Counted from the stretch's first letter, positions 35,941 to 45,623 are shown. The stretch is 64,000 nt of DNA from Chloracidobacterium thermophilum B (GCF_000226295.1 NC_016024.1:417501-481500), one strand, 5' to 3'. The notes: generated by a model not told the origin, from the sequence alone. Numbers and translations: made by a program.

Positions 35941-35966
35941 TGCTCTGACCGTTGAGCTAAAGTCCC
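35894..35966 (-). tRNA. tRNA with CAT anticodon (tRNA-Ile2 or elongator tRNA-Met)
   Basis: The minus strand folds into a 73-nt cloverleaf: acceptor GGGACTT/AAGTCCC, D-arm AGCTC..GAGC, anticodon stem GCGGA/TCCGT with loop CTCATAA, T-arm GCAGG-TTCGAGT-CCTGC and discriminator A. CCA is not encoded (CTA follows), unlike the two other tRNAs here. It lacks the GGG/CCC initiator pairs. The sequence is close to tRNA-Ile(CAT) genes whose C34 becomes lysidine, but elongator Met cannot be excluded. It is the integration site of the element. Confidence 0.92.
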
Positions 35967-35979
35967 ACACCAGGGCAAA

Positions 35980-36008
35980 ATCGTAACCCGTGCCGCCAAC
36001 CCCGGCAA
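35980..36008 (-). promoter_or_regulatory. Possible promoter for the tRNA(CAT) gene
   Basis: On the minus strand TTGCCG (36003-36008) and TACGAT (35980-35985) are 17 bp apart, and the tRNA 5' end is 13 bp further. Consensus-based only. Confidence 0.35.
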
Positions 36009-36013
36009 GTCAT

Positions 36014-36811
36014 TCACTTCCCGCCGGTCACCAGTGCAAACATCACCGAACCGAGCAGCCCCAGCAGCCACAAACTGCCGGGAATGATGGCCATCTGCAG
36101 CGGTGTTTTCTTGTAGGCAACTGCCGCCAGCCCGATGGCCATCAGCCCGATGAACCACAGGGAAAAGACATCCACCCAACGCACTGCCGCGAGCATCCAG
36201 CCCGGCAAGGATTCAGGAAGCAGCGGTGCCGGATTGCTGATGACGAAACTACCCCGCGCCTTGAGAATCTGTTCAACATCCGGCGGACGCAGGAGGATGA
36301 TGAGGATGTTGAGCACGTACTGGACGCTCTCCGTGGCATAGGTGGCGTAAGCGGTGACGGAGAGCACCTGCCGGAACGTGGCCTGCCCGCGCACAAGCAG
36401 CATGCCCAAGTAGTACACTCCCGCCAGCGCCAAGGTCGCCAGGACGCTAACACCTATCCCGATGACCGGAGCAAAACGCTGAAGCCCGGCGCTGAATTCA
36501 ATGTCCTGCTCAAACTGGCGCTGTTCAGCATCGGAAAGATCAGGCCACCGCTTGCCCTGACTTTCGAGCTGGCGCTCAATGGCCCGGCGGGCAACTTCTT
36601 TGGGATCAACCTTGACCCAAACACTGAAAAACACCGAAAACCCGGCTGTCAGCAGCGCCATGACCAGCATCGGGGCCAGAAACTCAGGCTGGCGGCGCAG
36701 CGCTGCAAACACAGCGCCAGGCGTGAAAAACATGCCCTTCAGCCGTTGCCAGACCGTGGTGGAAACCGGTTGTGCCTCTGCGCCGGGAGAAAGTTCATTG
36801 GCATCCTGCAT
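36014..36811 (-). CDS. Yip1-domain integral membrane protein
   Basis: With the start at ATG 36811 (AAAGGAG 11 bp upstream) the protein has about 265 residues. A cytoplasmic N-terminal segment contains VWQRLKGMFFTPGAVFAAL, the typical Yip1-family entry. Five predicted membrane helices follow, including FLAPMLVMALLTAGFSVFFS and LATLALAGVYYLGMLLV, with an acidic/basic loop between the first two. Function of the bacterial family is unsettled. A longer frame to 36898 adds 29 residues that lack family features. Confidence 0.8.
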   Translation of the reverse strand: MQDANELSPGAEAQPVSTTVWQRLKGMFFTPGAVFAALRRQPEFLAPMLVMALLTAGFSVFFSVWVKVDPKEVARRAIERQLESQGKRWPDLSDAEQRQFEQDIEFSAGLQRFAPVIGIGVSVLATLALAGVYYLGMLLVRGQATFRQVLSVTAYATYATESVQYVLNILIILLRPPDVEQILKARGSFVISNPAPLLPESLPGWMLAAVRWVDVFSLWFIGLMAIGLAAVAYKKTPLQMAIIPGSLWLLGLLGSVMFALVTGGK

Positions 36812-36912
36812 GCTCGGACGTGCTCCTTTGGACGTGCGTTTTGTTTCGCAAGCCACGGCGTGCGACAAGTGGCTTCTGCCAGAGTGTTGTTCCCCCATCC
36901 ACCGACGACACC

Positions 36913-38340
36913 ATGACCAAACGCATTCTCTGTTGGTTTCGGCGCGACCTGCGCCTGGACGATAACACGGCTTTGCTGGCGGCTTACGCTGCGGCGGAAG
37001 AAGTTGTTCCGGTGTTCATTTTTGATGACGCCATCCTGTCCCGTCCTGACACTGGCGCCGTGCGCGTGGCGTTTTTGCTGGAAAGCCTCCGCAACCTGGA
37101 TGAAAACCTGCGCGCGCGCGGCAGCCGATTGCTTCTCCGCCGTGGCCGGCCGGAGCATGTGCTGGCGCAGCTCGTCACGGAAACGGCCGCCAGCGCCGTT
37201 TATTTCAACCGTGATGTGGAACCATTCGCCCTGGCGCGGGATGCCCGTGTGCGGGCGCATCTGGAAGGACGGTGCGCCGTCGAAGGCTTCGACGATGGCG
37301 GACTCACCGCACCGGAGGCCGTCAGAACCAAGGCCGGAACACCCTACACGGTCTTTACACCCTACAGGCAGGCGGTTCTGGCGCAGCCTATCCCACGTCC
37401 CCGCCTGGCGCCGGCGATGCTCAGGACGCCGGCCGATGTGCCAAGCGACCCCTGGCCATCGCTGAAAGACCTTGGTTTTGCTACCTCAGTCAGTCCACCG
37501 CCGGGCGGAGAAACCTCAGCTCAAGCACGGTTACAGGGCTTCATACAAAACGGGCTGGCCCGCTATGCCACCGAACGCGATGTTCTTTCCGCTGATGGCA
37601 CATCCCGACTATCGCCCTATCTGCGGTTTGGCTGTCTGTCACCACGCCGCGCCTACTGGGCGGCGCGGGAAGCTGTCCCGGAAGGCTCGCCCGGCATGGA
37701 AAGCTGGATTGCCGAACTCATCTGGCGCGACTTTTACCGCCAGATTCTGTTTCATTTTCCTTACGTGGAAACTGGTGCGTTCCGGCGCGCCTACGATGAC
37801 CTTGCTTGGGAAAACAATGCGTCCTGGTTTGACCTCTGGTGTCAGGGCAAGACCGGTTTTCCAATCGTGGATGCCGCCATGCGCCAACTGCTTACAACCG
37901 GCTGGATGCACAATCGGGCGCGCATGATTGTGGCGTCCTTTCTGACCAAAGACCTGCTCATTGACTGGCGATGGGGCGAGCGGCACTTTATGAAACATCT
38001 CGTGGATGGCGATCTGGCGGCCAACAACGGCGGCTGGCAGTGGGCGGCTTCGACGGGCACCGATGCCCAGCCGTACTTCCGCATTTTCAATCCGACCGCC
38101 CAAGGGAAAAAATTTGACCCCACTGGGGCCTATGTTCGGCAGTATGTGCCGGAACTGCGCGCCGTGCCAGACCGCTGGATTCACGAGCCTTCCCGGATGC
38201 CGCCAGACGTACAGCGGGCTTTTCGCTGCGTTATTGGCGTGGACTACCCGGCGCCACTGGTTGACCACGGCCGCCAGCGCGCCAAGGCACTGACCATGTT
38301 CGGACGCTTCGCCAGCCCGGAAAAAAGGCCGGGCAGGTGA
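36913..38340 (+). CDS. Deoxyribodipyrimidine photo-lyase (class I CPD photolyase)
   Basis: A 475-residue light-driven repair flavoenzyme that splits cyclobutane pyrimidine dimers. The N-terminal antenna-binding domain starts ILCWFRRDLRLDDNTAL. The FAD domain has WRDFYRQILFHFP, FPIVDAAMRQLLTTGWMHNR (cited as FPIVDAAMRQL and GWMHNRARM), the DLAANNGGWQWAASTG signature and FRIFNPTAQGKKFDP. The ATG at 36913 gives the correct N-terminus; the in-frame upstream stretch is antisense to the Yip1 gene. Cryptochrome-like function is less likely given the full photolyase motifs. Its last codons lie inside a large hairpin. Confidence 0.93.
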   Translation: MTKRILCWFRRDLRLDDNTALLAAYAAAEEVVPVFIFDDAILSRPDTGAVRVAFLLESLRNLDENLRARGSRLLLRRGRPEHVLAQLVTETAASAVYFNRDVEPFALARDARVRAHLEGRCAVEGFDDGGLTAPEAVRTKAGTPYTVFTPYRQAVLAQPIPRPRLAPAMLRTPADVPSDPWPSLKDLGFATSVSPPPGGETSAQARLQGFIQNGLARYATERDVLSADGTSRLSPYLRFGCLSPRRAYWAAREAVPEGSPGMESWIAELIWRDFYRQILFHFPYVETGAFRRAYDDLAWENNASWFDLWCQGKTGFPIVDAAMRQLLTTGWMHNRARMIVASFLTKDLLIDWRWGERHFMKHLVDGDLAANNGGWQWAASTGTDAQPYFRIFNPTAQGKKFDPTGAYVRQYVPELRAVPDRWIHEPSRMPPDVQRAFRCVIGVDYPAPLVDHGRQRAKALTMFGRFASPEKRPGR

Positions 38341-38368
38341 GGACGTGGGCGGCGACACCTGCCCGGCC
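38321..38368 (-). terminator. Terminator of the TonB receptor gene, overlapping the photolyase 3' end
   Basis: GGCCGGGCAGGTG (38327-38339) and CACCTGCCCGGCC (38356-38368) form a perfect 13-bp stem. On the minus strand it is followed by TTTTTTCC (38319-38326). The left arm includes the last codons and part of the stop of the photolyase gene. Confidence 0.8.
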
Positions 38369-38391
38369 GTTCTGCCCGGATTCGGAAAAAC

Positions 38392-40890
38392 CTAGAAGTT
38401 CAACCGGAAGCCGGCCTGCACCAGCCGTGGTGGCCCGGGCAGGATGCCTCGCACGCGGTCGGCGATGTAGAGCCGGTCGGTAAGGTTTTTCGCCGTGATG
38501 AAGAAGGTTGTCCGCCACTGCTCGACCCGGTAGTTGGCGGTGGCATTCCAGATGGTGTAAGCCGGAAGCAAGCCAAGCTGTCCGTTGGCAAACACGGCCG
38601 GGTTCACCGGTGAGGTCGGGCGCAGGTTGAGGTCATCGCCAAACTGTTCCCCGACGTGGACGGCTTCCATCTGCACGTCAAAGCCTTTGGGATGGGCGTA
38701 CCCGAAAGCGCCAGTGAACATGTGGCGGGGGGTATAGGGAATCCGATTCCCTGTCACCAGGACGTTACCAAAGCCCGAAACGCTGCTGAAGCGGCGCCCC
38801 TCAAAACGGGCATCGCCAACGAACGTATAGTTGACCCGCACGAAGACGTTGTGCGCTGACTTGAACAGCAATCCGCTATCAATCCGGCCAAAAATTTCCA
38901 GTCCCTGATGGAGTGTCTTACCGGCGTTGGTCAGGGTTGCACCGACACCGCCGGCTAGGCTAGCCGGCACAATCTGGTTCGAGAAGTCCATGCGGAAGTA
39001 GGAAGCGTCGAGGCGGATACCCTGTACCGGAACGCTGCGGATGCCAACTTCCGTGTTCCAGCTCAGCTCCGGGTCGAGATCAACGACGCCGCCCGTGTTG
39101 GAGATGATGTCTTCCGTACGTGGCGGGGCAAATCCCCGGTGAATGCCGGCAAAAATGGTTGCCCGCTGCTTGAGGTTGTAAGACGCACCGATGCCCGGCA
39201 CCACCTGCGTCAGGACGACTTCGCCTCGCGCGCCCAGCCCGTTGTTCGCCAGACGGTTGGCCCGGACGAAAGAAACCCGCTCCACCCGCACACCGGGCGT
39301 CACGGTCAGGTTGCCGAAGATGAAGCGATTCTGGATGTAGCCGGAAAAGGCATCGTTGCCGCGAAAGTTGTTTTCGACCGTGACGCCGGTACGCGCCGTT
39401 GGCGTCGAGCCGTTGATTTGCCGCCGCTCTTGGTTTTCGCGGTGATAGCGAAAGCCGGTGTCCAGCTCATTGCGCAGCCGCCCGAATCCAAAGCTGGCGC
39501 GCACCTGTGGCGTGACGCCGAAGGTGTAGTAGCTACGTACCCGCCCTTCGTTGCCGCACGTCGTAAAGAGATCGATCATGCCACGACAGCCGCCAACGCC
39601 GATGCGATTGGGGCGCTGGTTCGAGTTGCTTGACTGCCGCCACCAGGCCCGGTCGAACGTCGAGCCGTAGAGGCTCGTCGTCAGCAGGATGTTCTGGTTG
39701 ACGACAAAGCTGTGCACGGCAGCGGCCCCGAACCGTCTGAAATCCGTGGCGTCGTTGCGAAACGGATTCTGGCGTGGATTGGCCTGGTATTCGTCAAGGC
39801 GCAGTCCCGAATAGGTCACACGCGAGTTCTCGTCGTAGTAGTTGGCCTTGAACGTCAAGACCTGCCGCGTGCCGAAGGTGGAAACCGACTTGAAGTTGAA
39901 GTCATAGATGCCGCTGCGCGTGTTGTCGCGGGCGCCTTCGCCCTGCTTGCGCATGAAATCAAGAAGAAAGCCCGTGTTTCCGAGTTTCCACCCGTAGGTG
40001 ATGAGTCCGTTGAAGTAGTCACGGTTGCCGCCCACGAGCAGGAGCGACCCACTCGGCGTATCTGGCGGATTAGGTGTGATGTAGTTGATGACGCCGCCAA
40101 CCGTAACCGGGCCGTAGAGAATCTGTCCCGATCCTTTGACCACTTCAATGGTTTCAAAGCGTTCGATAGGCGGATGGTAGTAGGAGGCATTGTCGCCGTA
40201 GGGCGCAAAGGCCAGCGGCAGCCCGTCTTCAAGCAGCAGTACCTTCGTCGAGCGCGTCGGATTGAGGCCACGGATGCCGATGTTGGGGCGGAGGCCGAAG
40301 CCTTCCTCGTCCCGGACGTGGATGCCGGGCAGCTTGCGCAGCGCCTCGTTGGCGTTGAAGACCCGGCTGAGCTGCAAGGTGCGCTCGTCGAGAATATCCA
40401 CCGTGCCGGGGATACGGTTGAGGGATTCGCTCGTCCCGACGATGCTGTTGATGCTGACGATGATGTTTTCCGCCAGCGGCGAAATATCAAGCGAAACGGT
40501 GACGGAAGTGACTTCACTTCCGCTGACTTTGACGATTTTCGTACCTGGCTGGTACTGCTCGCCTGTGACGGTGATTTCGTAGTCGCCGGGCGTCAACTGG
40601 TCAAACCGGAATTCGCCGTTGGCATCGGTTTGAGCCGTCTGGACGGTGCCGGCGGTCAGCCCCCGCAGCCGCACGGTAGCGCCTGCCACAGGCGCATCGG
40701 CTACTGTCACGGCGCGCCCGGCAATGGCCGGCTGCGTCGTTGTCGAGGTTGTAGGGGGCGTTTGAGCCGCCGTGAAGCCGATGGAAGTCAGGATGATTGA
40801 ACTGATCAGGGAAAGCTGGAGCAGGAAGTACCAGTGGACGCCCGACTGCCAGGGGCGTGCCGGCCGGATACATAGGGCAAGGTGGTTCAT
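38392..40890 (-). CDS. TonB-dependent outer membrane receptor, probable siderophore/iron-citrate type
   Basis: From ATG 40890 (preceded by GAGGAA) the protein has 832 residues. Order: signal-anchor-like N-terminus with cleavable region ending near GFTAAQ, a carboxypeptidase-regulatory-like domain (about 50-130; GATVRLRGLTAG, GEFRFDQLTPGDYEIT), then a TonB plug (LRKLPGIHVRDEEGFG, IGIRGLNPTRSTKVLLLEDG, VVKGSGQILYGP). A 22-strand-type barrel follows, ending GFRLNF with the C-terminal aromatic. The plug resembles FecA-type receptors. A Fur box inside the promoter supports iron uptake. It ends 23 bp from a strong terminator. Confidence 0.9.
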   Translation of the reverse strand: MNHLALCIRPARPWQSGVHWYFLLQLSLISSIILTSIGFTAAQTPPTTSTTTQPAIAGRAVTVADAPVAGATVRLRGLTAGTVQTAQTDANGEFRFDQLTPGDYEITVTGEQYQPGTKIVKVSGSEVTSVTVSLDISPLAENIIVSINSIVGTSESLNRIPGTVDILDERTLQLSRVFNANEALRKLPGIHVRDEEGFGLRPNIGIRGLNPTRSTKVLLLEDGLPLAFAPYGDNASYYHPPIERFETIEVVKGSGQILYGPVTVGGVINYITPNPPDTPSGSLLLVGGNRDYFNGLITYGWKLGNTGFLLDFMRKQGEGARDNTRSGIYDFNFKSVSTFGTRQVLTFKANYYDENSRVTYSGLRLDEYQANPRQNPFRNDATDFRRFGAAAVHSFVVNQNILLTTSLYGSTFDRAWWRQSSNSNQRPNRIGVGGCRGMIDLFTTCGNEGRVRSYYTFGVTPQVRASFGFGRLRNELDTGFRYHRENQERRQINGSTPTARTGVTVENNFRGNDAFSGYIQNRFIFGNLTVTPGVRVERVSFVRANRLANNGLGARGEVVLTQVVPGIGASYNLKQRATIFAGIHRGFAPPRTEDIISNTGGVVDLDPELSWNTEVGIRSVPVQGIRLDASYFRMDFSNQIVPASLAGGVGATLTNAGKTLHQGLEIFGRIDSGLLFKSAHNVFVRVNYTFVGDARFEGRRFSSVSGFGNVLVTGNRIPYTPRHMFTGAFGYAHPKGFDVQMEAVHVGEQFGDDLNLRPTSPVNPAVFANGQLGLLPAYTIWNATANYRVEQWRTTFFITAKNLTDRLYIADRVRGILPGPPRLVQAGFRLNF

Positions 40891-40965
40891 TGTGCCATTC
40901 CTCAAACATTGGTTGTGCTGCTACGCCAAGGGCCGGAGCAGCGTCTGGTCCTTATGGTGTGCTCC

Positions 40966-40994
40966 AATGTAGATAAAATGATAATCATTTTCAA
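40966..40994 (-). promoter_or_regulatory. Promoter with embedded Fur box for the TonB receptor
   Basis: On the minus strand TTGAAA (40989-40994) and TACATT (40966-40971) are exactly 17 bp apart. The spacer contains ATGATTATCAT, and 40972-40992 closely matches the Fur consensus as 7-1-7 half-sites. Iron-bound Fur here would block polymerase. Confidence 0.75.
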
Positions 40995-41034
40995 TAAAAA
41001 AGAAGCCAACACCGGGACGTGCCTGTTCCCGGTG
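40994..41034 (-). terminator. Terminator of frr
   Basis: CACCGGGA (41010-41017) and TCCCGGTG (41027-41034) form an 8-bp stem; on the minus strand it is followed by TTGGCTTCTTTTTTATT. Its T-run touches the -35 element of the TonB receptor promoter. Confidence 0.75.
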
Positions 41035-41059
41035 CATCGCAGGCCTGCGCGGGGACAGG

Positions 41060-41620
41060 TTAGACGCGCATGAGTTCTTCTTCCTTGGCTTTGGCCAGGT
41101 CGTTGAGCTTCTGGGTGAAGGCGTCGGTCTGTTTCTGGATTTGTTCCAGGGCGACTTTGTGCTCGTCTTCCGAGATGAGTTTTTCCTTGAGCAGCTTTTT
41201 GACCTCTTCGTTGGCATCCCGGCGGATGTTGCGTAGTCCCGCCCGGTGTTCTTCCGCCGTATCGCGGACGGTGCGTGCCAACTGTTTCCGGCGTTCTTCC
41301 GTCAGCGGTGGAATCGGGAGGCGGATGATCTTGCCATCGTTGGATGGGGTGATACCAAGGTCAGAGGACTGAATGGCGCGCTCAATGGCGCCCAGCAGGG
41401 AGGTGTCCCAGGGTTGAATAGTGATGAGAGCGGCTTCCGGGGCGCTGATGTTGGCAAGCTGGTTGAGCGGCATCACCGTGCCGTATGACTCGACTTGGAT
41501 GCCATCGAGCAGATTCACCGAGGCGCGTCCAGTTCGAATCGAGCTGAACCGCCGGCGGGCATCTTCGAGTGTGGTTTCCATGCGCGCTGTCGCTTCTTTC
41601 AAGATGTCTTGAATGGTCAT
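41060..41620 (-). CDS. frr: Ribosome recycling factor
   Basis: RRF splits post-termination ribosomes with EF-G. The 186-residue length is standard. Landmarks: MTIQDILKEATARMETTL at the N-terminus, IRTGRASVNLLDGI, YGTVMPLNQLANIS, IQPWDTSLLGAIERAI, and the C-terminal helix with RNIRRDANEEVKKLLKE. It follows pyrH on the same strand after 130 bp and ends the translation-gene cluster, with a terminator 26 bp downstream. Confidence 0.97.
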   Translation of the reverse strand: MTIQDILKEATARMETTLEDARRRFSSIRTGRASVNLLDGIQVESYGTVMPLNQLANISAPEAALITIQPWDTSLLGAIERAIQSSDLGITPSNDGKIIRLPIPPLTEERRKQLARTVRDTAEEHRAGLRNIRRDANEEVKKLLKEKLISEDEHKVALEQIQKQTDAFTQKLNDLAKAKEEELMRV

Positions 41621-41750
41621 GCCGATTCCTCATTCCAAATCACGAATGTTACCTGACAGAAGCCCGTGTGCATTGCCTGCGTGGGAAACCTGCTGTTGAG
41701 GGCTGGACCGTCAGGGCTTTTACGGGCAGTGTCCCACAGTCTGTGGCTAC

Positions 41751-42536
41751 CTATGAAGCACAGGCCGCTGCCGTCGGCGGTGTGGCACTGACCAGGGTAC
41801 CGATAGACTCGCCGGTGACGACGCGGTAGATGTTGCCCTTGGTCAGCAGGTCGAAAACGATGATGGGCAGGTGGTTGTCCTTACACAGCGCAATGGCGGA
41901 AGCGTCCATGACGTTGAGGCTCTGTTCCAGCACCTGCTGGTACGTCACATGGCTGTACCGGCGTGCCGTGGCGTCCTTCGTCGGGTCGGCCGTATAGACG
42001 CCATCCACCTTGGTGGCTTTCAGCAGGACATCCGCCTTGATTTCACAGGCGCGGAGCGCCGCTGTGCTGTCCGTGGTGAAGAAGGGACTGCCAGTGCCGG
42101 CAGCAAAAATGACAACCCGTCCCTTTTCGAGGTGGCGCACGGCACGCCGTGGGATAAAGGGTTCCGCCACCTGCCGCATCTCGATGGCTGAAACAACCCG
42201 TGTGGCAACGCCGAGCTGTTCGATGGCGTTTTGCAGCGCCAGACTGTTGATGACCGTGGCGAGCATCCCCATGTAATCGGCTGAAGCGCGGTCCATCCCG
42301 GCAGCGCTGGCCTCAGCCCCACGAACAATGTTCCCACCCCCAACGACCAATGCGAGTTGGACTCCGAGTTGGTGGACATCGCGCACCTGCTCGGCAACTT
42401 CCTGAACAGTGAGCGGATCAATACCAAACCCGCGTCGCCCTTCAAGAAACTCTCCACTCAGTTTGAGCAGGACACGTTTGTAAACCGGCGTCGGTGTTCC
42501 TGGCGCGGGAGAGGATACGGCTGGCGTAGGGTTCAT
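41751..42536 (-). CDS. pyrH: Uridylate kinase (UMP kinase)
   Basis: PyrH phosphorylates UMP to UDP; the bacterial hexameric type belongs to the amino-acid-kinase family. From ATG 42536 the protein has 261 residues, including a Pro/Thr-rich N-terminal tail of about 17 residues. Landmarks: [66 protein letters not shown] (cited as [13 protein letters not shown]) and [13 protein letters not shown] longer frame to 42605 lacks similarity at its N-terminus. It follows tsf, but a terminator separates the two. Confidence 0.96.
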   Translation of the reverse strand: MNPTPAVSSPAPGTPTPVYKRVLLKLSGEFLEGRRGFGIDPLTVQEVAEQVRDVHQLGVQLALVVGGGNIVRGAEASAAGMDRASADYMGMLATVINSLALQNAIEQLGVATRVVSAIEMRQVAEPFIPRRAVRHLEKGRVVIFAAGTGSPFFTTDSTAALRACEIKADVLLKATKVDGVYTADPTKDATARRYSHVTYQQVLEQSLNVMDASAIALCKDNHLPIIVFDLLTKGNIYRVVTGESIGTLVSATPPTAAACAS

Positions 42537-42639
42537 ACTGGCTCCAAAAGGCGGTTCTATTGAGATTGTCGGGAAAAGCACCTGGCCGCAAACATCCAGC
42601 GGCACGGATCATGGGTGGGCAGGGGAATACCGGGCATAC

Positions 42640-42669
42640 AAGCAAAACGCCCCATCCGGGATGGGGCGT
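42640..42669 (-). terminator. Terminator between tsf and pyrH
   Basis: ACGCCCCAT (42647-42655), loop CCGGG, ATGGGGCGT (42661-42669); minus-strand continuation is TTTGCTTG. It implies partial uncoupling of pyrH-frr from the ribosomal genes. Confidence 0.7.
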
Positions 42670-42675
42670 CGGGGG

Positions 42676-43344
42676 TCATTGTTTGGCCATCATTGCGGCC
42701 ACTTCACTGGCGAAGTCGTCGGATTTCTTTTCGATACCTTCGCCCAGCTTGAAGCGTACAAAGCGGCGAATGCGGATGTTTTCACCTGTTTTGGCGATGA
42801 GTTGTTTGAGCAGTTCCCCGATGGTAATGCTCTGATCCTTGACGAAGGGCTGTTCGAGCAGGCAGGTCTCCGCGCGAAACTTTCCAAGCCGGCTTTCAAT
42901 GATGTTTTCGATAATGTGGGCTGGCTTATTTGCCGTCTTGGGGTCAGCGGCGACCTGTGCCCGTGCTATTTCACGCTCTTTTTCAAGCACTTCCGCCGGA
43001 ATTTCCTCGGCTGAAACATACTCGGCGTTGAGCGCGCAGATTTGCAGGGCAATGTCGCGCACGAACTCCTTGAAGTCTTCGCTGCGGGCAACGAAATCCG
43101 TTTCACAGTTGACTTCGACCAAAACACCAATGCGGCCGCCGGTGTGGATGTAAGCTTCAACCAAGCCTTCGGCCGCTACCCGTGATTCCTTCTTGCCTGC
43201 AATGTGCTTGTTGCGTTCACGCAAAATGGTGATGGCTTTTTCTTCATTACCCTGGGCTTCTTCCAGGGCTTTTTTGCATTCCATCATGCCGGCTCCGGTT
43301 TTTTCCCGGAGAGCTTTGACTGCTGCTGCGCTCACATCTGCCAT
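42676..43344 (-). CDS. tsf: Translation elongation factor Ts
   Basis: EF-Ts exchanges GDP on EF-Tu. The 222-residue protein is of the shorter type, without the full E. coli core duplication. The N-terminal UBA-like module has [22 protein letters not shown] (cited as [16 protein letters not shown]), the contact motif [13 protein letters not shown] is intact, and the C-terminal part contains [10 protein letters not shown]. It lies 70 bp after rpsB, the classical gene pair. Confidence 0.97.
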   Translation of the reverse strand: MADVSAAAVKALREKTGAGMMECKKALEEAQGNEEKAITILRERNKHIAGKKESRVAAEGLVEAYIHTGGRIGVLVEVNCETDFVARSEDFKEFVRDIALQICALNAEYVSAEEIPAEVLEKEREIARAQVAADPKTANKPAHIIENIIESRLGKFRAETCLLEQPFVKDQSITIGELLKQLIAKTGENIRIRRFVRFKLGEGIEKKSDDFASEVAAMMAKQ

Positions 43345-43414
43345 GAATGCTTCCCCTCAACAGAAATGTCGGTGGCAACCATCCGCTAGACCGTCAGTCG
43401 CCCACCGGATGACT

Positions 43415-44221
43415 TCAGGCTGGCACCGCTTCAGCCGCCGATACGACAGAAGTCGGCGTGGTGGTTGTTGTCCCGCCAGGAGCCGGGGCATCGGCACCGC
43501 CCATCTCGACCTTGCCGCCGTCTCCCTTTTCGATTCCCATGGTGCGACCTTCGATGACCGCATCGGCGATTTTGGCACTGATGAGGCGCACCGAGCGCAA
43601 TGCATCGTCGTTGCCTGGGATGACATAGTCAACCCCAAGCGGGGAACAGTTTGTATCCACCAGGGCGACGACTGGAATTCCCAGGCGGTTGGCTTCAGCG
43701 ATGGCGATTTCCTCTTTCTTGGTGTCAATGACGAAAAGTGCCTTGGGCAGGCGGTTCATTGTGCGGATACCCGAAAAGTTCCGTTCGAGCCTGGCATACT
43801 CTTTCTCGATGCGCAGGATTTCCTTTTTGGTCAGGGACTGGTAGTGCCCATCTGTACGCATCACTTCCAGCTCACGCATGCGCTTCATCGAACGCTGGAT
43901 GGTCTGGAAGTTGGTCAGCAGACCGCCCAGCCACCGCTGGTTGACATACGGCATGCCGCACCGGGTGGCTTCCTCCGCGATGGCGTCCTGCGCCTGGCGT
44001 TTCGTCCCAACGAAAAGTACTGTCCCGCCCTCAGCCGCCGTTTGCGCGATAAACCGGACAGCCTCGCGCAGCAAACGCTGGGTCTTCTGGAGATCGATGA
44101 TGTAAATGCCATTGCGTTCACCGAAGATGTACTCCTTCATCTTCGGATTCCACCGCCGTACCTGATGCCCGAAGTGAACTCCAGCTTCGAGCAATTCCTT
44201 CATAGTGACTGCAACTGCCAC
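43415..44221 (-). CDS. rpsB: 30S ribosomal protein S2
   Basis: S2 joins late in 30S assembly and is needed for S1 binding. The 268-residue chain begins with GTG at 44221 ([20 protein letters not shown], of which [13 protein letters not shown] is diagnostic), with AAAGGCGG upstream. Other landmarks: [43 protein letters not shown] and [25 protein letters not shown] (cited as [10 protein letters not shown] and VIPGNDDA). The last 40 residues are a Gly/Thr/Ala-rich tail. Confidence 0.97.
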   Translation of the reverse strand: MAVAVTMKELLEAGVHFGHQVRRWNPKMKEYIFGERNGIYIIDLQKTQRLLREAVRFIAQTAAEGGTVLFVGTKRQAQDAIAEEATRCGMPYVNQRWLGGLLTNFQTIQRSMKRMRELEVMRTDGHYQSLTKKEILRIEKEYARLERNFSGIRTMNRLPKALFVIDTKKEEIAIAEANRLGIPVVALVDTNCSPLGVDYVIPGNDDALRSVRLISAKIADAVIEGRTMGIEKGDGGKVEMGGADAPAPGGTTTTTPTSVVSAAEAVPA

Positions 44222-44405
44222 TCACGACCGCCTTTCTTACAAGCCTCTGGCTTGTTGTGGATGGTTTGTGTACTCGCCACACACGCCTCCGGCTGACCTT
44301 GAGGCAGCCATCGGAACACACCCGCTGCGTGGCAATGAAATATCCCTATCAGTTGTCGGGGCCGACGCAACCGGCCACAGACTGGCTGTAGCTTACCGCT
44401 TCAGC

Positions 44406-44801
44406 TTACCGCTTCGAGAACTGGAAGCGCTTGCGCGCACCTTTTTGCCCGTACTTCTTGCGTTCTTTCATGCGAGGGTCGCGCGTCAGAAAGCCGGCTT
44501 TCTTCAGGCGGCGGCGCAACTCGACATTGAAATGGAGCAGCGCCCGCGCAATCCCGTGCCGAATGGCGCCGGCCTGGCCAGACAGACCGCCGCCGGAAAC
44601 GCTGACCAGGACATCGAACTTGCCCAGCGTCTCCGTAACCTGAAGCGGTTGGCGGATAAGCATCCGCAGGGTTTCACTTGGAAAGTAACCTTCAAAGGTG
44701 CGTTTGTTAACTGTGATATTCCCGTCACCGGGACGCAGATAGACCCGCGCCGTAGCGGTTTTGCGGCGACCTGTCCCGTAGTATTGAATGAGCATCCCCA
44801 C
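44406..44801 (-). CDS. rpsI: 30S ribosomal protein S9
   Basis: A 131-residue S9. Landmarks: [17 protein letters not shown], the core [20 protein letters not shown] (cited as [14 protein letters not shown]), and the basic C-terminus [16 protein letters not shown], whose final SKR reaches the P-site tRNA. It follows rplM after 117 bp in the usual rplM-rpsI order. Confidence 0.97.
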   Translation of the reverse strand: MGMLIQYYGTGRRKTATARVYLRPGDGNITVNKRTFEGYFPSETLRMLIRQPLQVTETLGKFDVLVSVSGGGLSGQAGAIRHGIARALLHFNVELRRRLKKAGFLTRDPRMKERKKYGQKGARKRFQFSKR

Positions 44802-44918
44802 GCTTGACTTACCTCATCAATTTCAAATCACAATCGTCGTTGACCTTCCATCCTTCTGCTTTCTGCCTGCTTTCTGCACGACCGCCTTCGGTCACACCGG
44901 AAAGTTGCCCAACAGGGC

Positions 44919-45488
44919 TCACCTCTTGGCGCGCAGGGTATCGAGCACCAGCGGTTCCGGGCGCTGTGCCTGGTGTGGATGGTTCGGACCGGCGTAGATG
45001 CGGAGCTTTTTGGCCATCTGGCGGCCGAGCTTCGTCTTCGGCAGCATCCCGACAATGGCGTGCTGCAAAATCCGGGTCGGAAACCTGGCCAGCAGGTCTT
45101 TGGCTCTGATTTCCCGCAAGCCGCCGGGGTAGCCAGTGTGCCGCCGGTAAAGTTTCTGATTCCACTTATCACCCCGGAAAACAACCTTCTCGGCGTTGAT
45201 GACAATCACACCATCGCCCATGTCCATAAAGGTCGTGTACCGCGGATGGTGCTTGCCCATCAGAATTGGAGCAATCTGCGATGCCAACCGTCCGACGGTC
45301 AGCCCTGTGGCATCCACGAGAAACCACTTGCGCGCCGGTTCGGGCAACGGGCCCTTGGGCACGAAGGTCTGCCCGGTGTACGCCTTGTGTGGGCGGCGAC
45401 GGACAGCCGTTTTCGGCGAATTGCCCGCCGTGGGGGTGGACTCAGCGGATGCTGCCGCCTGCGTTGTCTCGGATGTCGGTTCACTCAT
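44919..45488 (-). CDS. rplM: 50S ribosomal protein L13 with N-terminal extension
   Basis: The C-terminal 142 residues are a normal L13: [52 protein letters not shown] and the ends of [19 protein letters not shown] (cited as [15 protein letters not shown]). Before that comes an extension of about 45 residues, Ser/Thr/Ala-rich then basic ([17 protein letters not shown]). ATG 45488 is preceded by GAGCACATTC and no stronger ribosome site; no internal Met precedes the conserved core, so the extension is probably translated. Confidence 0.95.
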   Translation of the reverse strand: MSEPTSETTQAAASAESTPTAGNSPKTAVRRRPHKAYTGQTFVPKGPLPEPARKWFLVDATGLTVGRLASQIAPILMGKHHPRYTTFMDMGDGVIVINAEKVVFRGDKWNQKLYRRHTGYPGGLREIRAKDLLARFPTRILQHAIVGMLPKTKLGRQMAKKLRIYAGPNHPHQAQRPEPLVLDTLRAKR

Positions 45489-45623
45489 GACAGCTTGAAT
45501 GTGCTCCTCACAGCAACCTCATACCCTTTGTCATCCAGTTTGGCATCTGCGCAGGTGACTGACTGGGCAGCACGCACAGCCGTCCCTTGGGACGCTCCAC
45601 TACCGGAAGCAAAGCGAACGACT

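Noticed and set aside
39712-40800. 362-residue open frame antisense to the TonB receptor gene
   Set aside because: It is a high-GC shadow of a strongly supported coding sequence, with no family features.
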